The translations under genes were made by a program, and so were the position numbers. From Acidimicrobiia bacterium (lineage in GTDB: Bacteria > Actinomycetota > Acidimicrobiia > Spongiisociales > UBA5794), in assembly GCA_029934555.1 (NCBI GenBank), contig JAOZMA010000080.1:1-8827 (forward strand): a stretch of 8,827 bases of DNA, in the 5' to 3' direction. How positions within the stretch are numbered: the first letter of the stretch is position 1; each line of letters starts with the position of its first letter. Positions 6,181 to 8,827 of the stretch are shown piece by piece. The notes under the pieces were generated by a model that was given only the letters and a program-made list of their open reading frames with translations, was not told where the DNA came from and ran no database searches.

Positions 6181-6571
6181 CCTGATTGGGGCTCCGCCCT
6201 GACCTGGGGTTTCACAGGAAAGCCTTGAGTGACAACGTTTTCGTTGCTCACGGTTGTGCGTCGTTGTGCGTCGTCTCTCGGTGGCGTGTGTGGTTCTTGT
6301 GGGGTCTTCGGTGGACCACTCAGCCACCGATCCCCCAACTTCGGCCACGGCGTACTCTGGCGCCGCCGCACCGCGGGTCCCATCCCGATGTGGAGGTTTC
6401 TGCGAGCTCAGTCCGGATCGTCCGACCGTGCCACCAACGCCGCGAGGCGCGAGCCAGCATGCACCACTGAACTGAGCCACTGTGCCGGTCAGACAGCGCC
6501 CAGACGCTCGCTACGTGCGACCAGCGGCGGCGTTTCTCAACCGACTTGACATGGTGGCCAACGAAGACATT
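6181..6571 (+). other. Gene-free stretch inside the repeat-bounded region
   Basis: No frame on either strand has family character. The left part holds a hairpin with one bulged base: GTGACAACG (6229-6237), TTTT loop, CGTTGCTCAC (6242-6251). It is followed at once by the tandem decamer at 6254-6273. The rest shows no recognisable gene, RNA or insertion-sequence end. Confidence 0.45.
6254..6273 (+). repeat. Tandem decamer, two perfect copies
   Basis: TTGTGCGTCG occurs twice head to tail, beginning two bases after the bulged hairpin at 6229-6251. Such a hairpin plus direct repeats close to an attachment site could be protein-binding arm sites, but two copies can also arise by slippage. Confidence 0.5.
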
Positions 6572-6801
6572 GAGTTCGGCGAATCGCTGCACCTGCGTTT
6601 CGGCACCAGTTGTTGTCGTCTGGGTGGCGGCGCCCAGTCCCTGACCGGGAGTGGTGTTCGTTGCGGTTGTCTCTTGATGAGCGTGAGGAGATCGCGCGTG
6701 GGATTGCTTCAGGTCAGTCGTTGCGATGGATCGTTTCGGGGTTGGGGAAATCCCTTCGACGGCATCGCCGAGGTGAGAACGCGTACAGGGAAGAGATCAC
6801 C
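6572..6801 (+). pseudogene. IS30-family transposase remnant, copy 1 (N-terminal, frameshifted)
   Basis: FGESL near 6575-6589 matches the first helix-turn-helix of the better copy at 8132-8446. About 34 bases are then missing compared with that copy. In a different frame follows SGWRRPVPD (from 6619), then the IS30 hallmark RLSLDEREEIARGIASGQSL. It ends in GLGKS, where a further frameshift breaks what should read PSTVSREV; shifted by one base, the DNA still spells most of it. No catalytic DDE domain is present. The remnant points towards the lipoprotein gene on the opposite strand. At least two frameshifts and one deletion make it dead. Confidence 0.8.
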
Positions 6802-6852
6802 TACACCGGCGTCCGTCACGCTTCCCGGGCGTCGGAGTGAACCGCTCGAGGA

Positions 6853-7494
6853 TCACGGCGCATACTGCTCCATGATCTCGGTCACCGCCCCGTCGTTGAC
6901 GACGAGCCAGTGTCCAAAATCACCCGGGCCCGGTGCCCAGACGGAGAAGTCCAGCGTTGAGAACGTCGTGTCCCCGCCCGGGAGTACGTACACGGTCGCA
7001 CCGTTCGCGACAGGAACGGTACGGATCGCATGATTCTGATTCCTGACGTAGTACCCATCCTCGACAACATCGGCGAACCCATCCGCCGTGGCCGCCGTGT
7101 CGGCCGCATCGCCAAAGAAGAAACACGCCAGATCGAACTCAACCGACGAAGTCCCCTTCGCATCGACGAAACCGAACCAGACCCCGGCCGGCAACGCACC
7201 TGCTCCCGGCGAGCACCCGGACCCGTTCGCACCGGCACTCCCGTCGATCGGGGCAGGTGGGTCGATACTGGGAGTTCCGATGGTGTAGAAGATCGACGGC
7301 ACCGTCGTACTCGGCGCAGCCGTCGTAGGAGGCGCCGTGGTGGTGGCCGCCGGAGCGACCGTCGTTACCGGAGCGACCGTCGTGGCCGGTGCCTCCGTCG
7401 CGGCTACCGTCGTGGCAGGAGTGTCGGCTTGTTGTGATCCGGTGCAGGCAGCGGCTACGACGAGGATGGTGAGGACAAGAGCTGGATATCTCAT
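6853..7494 (-). CDS. Putative secreted lipoprotein with Thr/Ala/Pro stalk and an uncharacterised domain
   Basis: 213 residues. The N-terminus is a short export signal (MRYPALVLTILVVAAAC) with a lipidation candidate at Cys17; the box AAAC lacks the usual Leu at -3 but is tolerated in actinobacteria. Residues 25-67 are a Thr/Ala/Pro/Val-rich linker, which probably lifts the domain through the wall. The outer domain (about 68-213) has Cys94 and Cys124, a likely disulfide pair, plus GVWFGFV, EFDLACFFFGDAA, YYVRNQN and a C-terminal HWLVVNDGAVTEIMEQYAP. I recall similar unnamed secreted domains in Acidimicrobiia and related actinobacteria, but no function. ATG 7494 follows a -10 box by six bases. 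It is the only intact gene between the two tRNA repeats. Confidence 0.85.
   Translation of the reverse strand: MRYPALVLTILVVAAACTGSQQADTPATTVAATEAPATTVAPVTTVAPAATTTAPPTTAAPSTTVPSIFYTIGTPSIDPPAPIDGSAGANGSGCSPGAGALPAGVWFGFVDAKGTSSVEFDLACFFFGDAADTAATADGFADVVEDGYYVRNQNHAIRTVPVANGATVYVLPGGDTTFSTLDFSVWAPGPGDFGHWLVVNDGAVTEIMEQYAP
7350..7403 (-). repeat. 18-base repeats encoding the lipoprotein stalk
   Basis: Three units of 18 bases. The first two (7350-7367 and 7368-7385) share CCGGAGCGACCGTCGT and differ only in the last two bases; the third (7386-7403) has diverged. They encode the repeated ATTVAP/VTTVAP part of the linker. Such in-frame units can expand or contract by slippage, changing stalk length without breaking the protein. 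Confidence 0.65.
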
Positions 7495-7500
7495 GGATCG

Positions 7501-7506
7501 AACCTA
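7501..7506 (-). promoter_or_regulatory. -10 box of the lipoprotein gene (leaderless)
   Basis: On the minus strand TAGGTT fits TANNNT and ends exactly six bases before the ATG at 7494. No ribosome-binding site lies between. The same layout as hpt and the protease suggests the gene is still expressed by host machinery. Confidence 0.55.
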
Positions 7507-7614
7507 ATCCCTGGTCCGGGTTCCCGCTAGAGACGCAATCCCCTGGGATCGTGTTGTGTACTTCGATGTTCGGCTTCGTGGCCGATTCGTGTGAGATCGC
7601 GTGTCTAACAAGGT

Positions 7615-8134
7615 TTGAACAATCCGAATCGTGAGTTGTCGGATGTTGGCGCGTTCTGCCGCCAGCTCGCTGGCGAGGGGTCGGTGTATGCGTTTCTGGC
7701 TGATCACCACAGCGAGGTGTTCCCTGACAGCATGTTCGCATATTCGCGTCACCGCCTCAATCGGCCCCGGTCACCGGACCGGATTGCTGATGCGGTACGC
7801 CACGTGGTGGACGCCACCAGGACCCTGACGGGAAGGAAACGCCTGGCGTTGGACTCGACCCTGCTCGATGACGCCGTTGCGACTCAGAACTCGGCGACAC
7901 AGTTGGTGTCCCAGATACGGCGGGTCCTCCGCCTGGTCCCTCAAGCAGGGATGGTTGATCTCACGGCTCACGACAATGACGCTTCGGGCAAGCCGATGTG
8001 TGCGTGGGACGACCCTGATGCGAAGGCGGCGCTCGTATCAGGCCTGGTGAATGACGCACTCGCCGTCTTAGACGTCGTTGCTGATGTCCAACCCAACGAC
8101 GCCACTTTCGTTGCGGTTGGGTTGTTGGCGCTCG
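7615..8134 (+). pseudogene. IS1182-type (DUF772) transposase remnant with internal deletion
   Basis: The first 42 codons read as the family N-terminus (SDVGAFCRQLAGEGSVYAFLADH, then FPDSMFA). They join directly at about 7741 to a much later part (YSRHRLNRPRSPDRIADAV). By memory of the family, some 70-75 residues containing the GRGRPS segment and the helix-turn-helix are gone, without breaking the frame. The central part is good: ALDSTLLDDAVATQ with the first catalytic Asp of the DDE triad, TQLVSQIRRV, KPMCAWDDPDA and LVNDALAVLD. The family stops at GLLAL near 8133, where an IS30 remnant on the other strand begins; the open frame continues to 8340 only as antisense of that remnant. The second and third catalytic acids are lost, so it is inactive. 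Confidence 0.85.
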
Positions 8135-8446
8135 ATACCGAACCGGGCCACCGTTGGCAGCGACCTCACGAGACACCCTCGATGGAGCCCTCCCCAGCTT
8201 GTGAGCGATGCACCACATCAACACACCCGACGCTATCCCGCGAGAGATCTCCTCACGCACCGAAAGCGACAAGCGTCTCGGCGACCACTCCGCAGGCGGC
8301 ATCGGCCTCTTCCACCCCGCCGACACGACATGGGTCCTAATCGTCGACGGCGGCCGACCCAACTGACGGCTGATCGACCGCAACGATTCCCCGGATTCGA
8401 ACCGGTCCCAGATCTCCGTCCTCTCCGGATCAGACAATCTCCTCAT
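8132..8446 (-). pseudogene. IS30-family transposase remnant, copy 2 (N-terminal)
   Basis: About 105 residues from ATG 8446 are a good IS30 N-terminus. A first helix-turn-helix (RRLSDPERTEIWDRFESGES, then LGRPPSTIRTHV) is followed by a second (RRLSLSVREEISRGIASG, then HKLGRAPSRVSREVAANGG) and VRYRA, where similarity ends at the junction with the IS1182 remnant. The open frame runs on to 7961 as antisense of that remnant, giving a false 161-residue fusion. The DDE catalytic domain is absent. It lies in inverted orientation to copy 1, with the lipoprotein and the IS1182 remnant between them. If still translated, it would be a DNA-binding fragment without transposition activity. Confidence 0.85.
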
Positions 8447-8628
8447 CGCTCACATCCATACGAGACACAACAACTCTCGCCGACAATGATGCAACGACCA
8501 ACTGAGATCACACCGGTTATGCACACTCAAGCTCGAGTCTCGAGCATCCATCAGGTGCCCATCGGAGAGCGATATCACGCCACTATTCACCACTGCTCAC
8601 CATGAGAGAGACGGGGGCTCCGGAATAG
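8447..8628 (+). other. Gene-free stretch with one tight palindrome
   Basis: No gene seen. GCTCGAG (8531-8537), T, CTCGAGC (8539-8545) is a near-perfect 15-base palindrome. The outer end of the IS30 copy 2 should lie in this stretch, but I could not identify its terminal inverted repeat. Confidence 0.4.
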
Positions 8629-8677
8629 CGGAAGCCCTTGCTGTGACTGGATCATCCAGCCCTAGCAAGGGCTTCCG
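8629..8677 (-). terminator. Long nested hairpin behind tRNA-Val remnant copy 2
   Basis: CGGAAGCCCTTGCT (8629-8642) pairs perfectly over 14 bp with AGCAAGGGCTTCCG (8664-8677). The 21-base loop itself contains CTGGAT (8647-8652), one base, ATCCAG (8654-8659), a second perfect stem. It ends two bases before the tRNA-derived repeat, the place held by a terminator in copy 1. It therefore most likely ended transcription of the tRNA or of an element gene. There is no T-run on the minus strand, so a plain terminator is not certain. Confidence 0.5.
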
Positions 8678-8678
8678 G

Positions 8679-8725
8679 CTTGTGGGCGCTGGCGGGATTG
8701 AACCGCCGACCTCTGCCGTGTCGAG
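8679..8725 (-). repeat. tRNA-Val(GAC) 3' half, copy 2: attachment-site-like direct repeat
   Basis: Same tRNA 3' half as copy 1, from the anticodon loop to the discriminator A. Differences are T for C at 8719 and G for A at 8723. The second change puts C at loop position 33, normally an invariant U. Unlike copy 1, the five bases before the loop (TTGCC on the minus strand, 8729-8725) still pair with GGCAG with one T-G pair, so slightly more of the tRNA survives here. No D-arm or 5' acceptor strand follows up to the window edge. The 3' flank differs completely from copy 1, as expected if the two came together by integration. Confidence 0.8.
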
Positions 8726-8827
8726 GCAAGAAGGTGGGTCGCCACCATTGACGTTTCGGCCGTAATCCCTTGGGTGGTTACTCAAGACAGCGAAGCCACG
8801 ACAGACACGCTCCAAGTCGAGCCGATT
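8726..8827 (+). other. Right-edge stretch without a recognisable gene
   Basis: About 100 bases beyond the second tRNA-derived repeat. An open minus frame exists but runs through the tRNA repeat and the hairpin, so it is not a gene. The rest of the element or a neighbouring gene would lie beyond the edge. Confidence 0.35.

Noticed and set aside
6082..6480. Minus-strand frame containing AEVGGSIPPAPT
   Set aside because: This peptide is the well-known false translation of a tRNA 3' end; the same string appears from the second copy near 8700.
7030..7437. Arg-rich plus-strand frame opposite the lipoprotein
   Set aside because: Antisense shadow of the GC-rich repeated stalk and domain; no ribosome site or family character.
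7961..8446. Single 161-residue gene on the minus strand
   Set aside because: Only the first 105 residues are IS30-like; the rest is antisense of the IS1182-type remnant.
6181..8628. CRISPR array, toxin-antitoxin pair or phage-defence cassette in the island
   Set aside because: I looked for regular repeats and paired small genes; only the tRNA direct repeats, a two-copy decamer and the stalk repeats are present, and no nuclease, methylase or antitoxin motif was seen.

Overview
The window comes from a high-GC bacterium, most likely an actinomycete of the Acidimicrobiia type. Three things point there: the GC-rich third codon positions, a Thr/Ala/Pro-stalked lipoprotein typical of that class, and ATG starts placed directly 6-7 bases behind a -10 box (leaderless transcripts). 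The placement is an inference from protein style and promoter layout, not from a marker gene.

Left two thirds (1-5392): ordinary chromosomal genes. An acyl-CoA synthetase runs off the left edge and is divergent from a complete 4-alpha-glucanotransferase (malQ). Its 3' end overlaps, tail to tail, a two-gene operon on the minus strand: an unrecognised 94-residue protein followed by an NTF2-like protein through a GTGA start/stop overlap. Divergent from that operon is a hypoxanthine phosphoribosyltransferase (hpt). After it come a small ABM-like protein with its own promoter and Shine-Dalgarno, and a tiny protein with a C-x2-C...C-x2-H metal-binding pattern. A 342-base gene-free stretch follows. 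Then, on the minus strand, come a MarR-type regulator and a membrane-anchored M48 metalloprotease with its own promoter.

Right third (5393-8827): a decayed accessory region. It starts with the truncated start of a DUF1254-type protein and the C-terminal third or less of an arylsulfatase. Then come a 3' half of a tRNA-Val gene with its terminator, an IS30 transposase remnant, one intact lipoprotein gene, an IS1182-type transposase remnant with an internal deletion, a second IS30 remnant joined tail to tail to it, a long nested hairpin, and a second 3' half of the same tRNA. The two tRNA halves are 47-base direct repeats (45 of 47 identical) 2545 bases apart. They look like attachment-site scars of an element that integrated at tRNA-Val. 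No integrase is present, and the only intact gene between them is the lipoprotein.

I found no convincing new multi-gene defence or metabolic system. The most notable points are the repeated leaderless promoter layout, the tRNA-bounded remnant island, the dense transposase wreckage and the uncharacterised lipoprotein.
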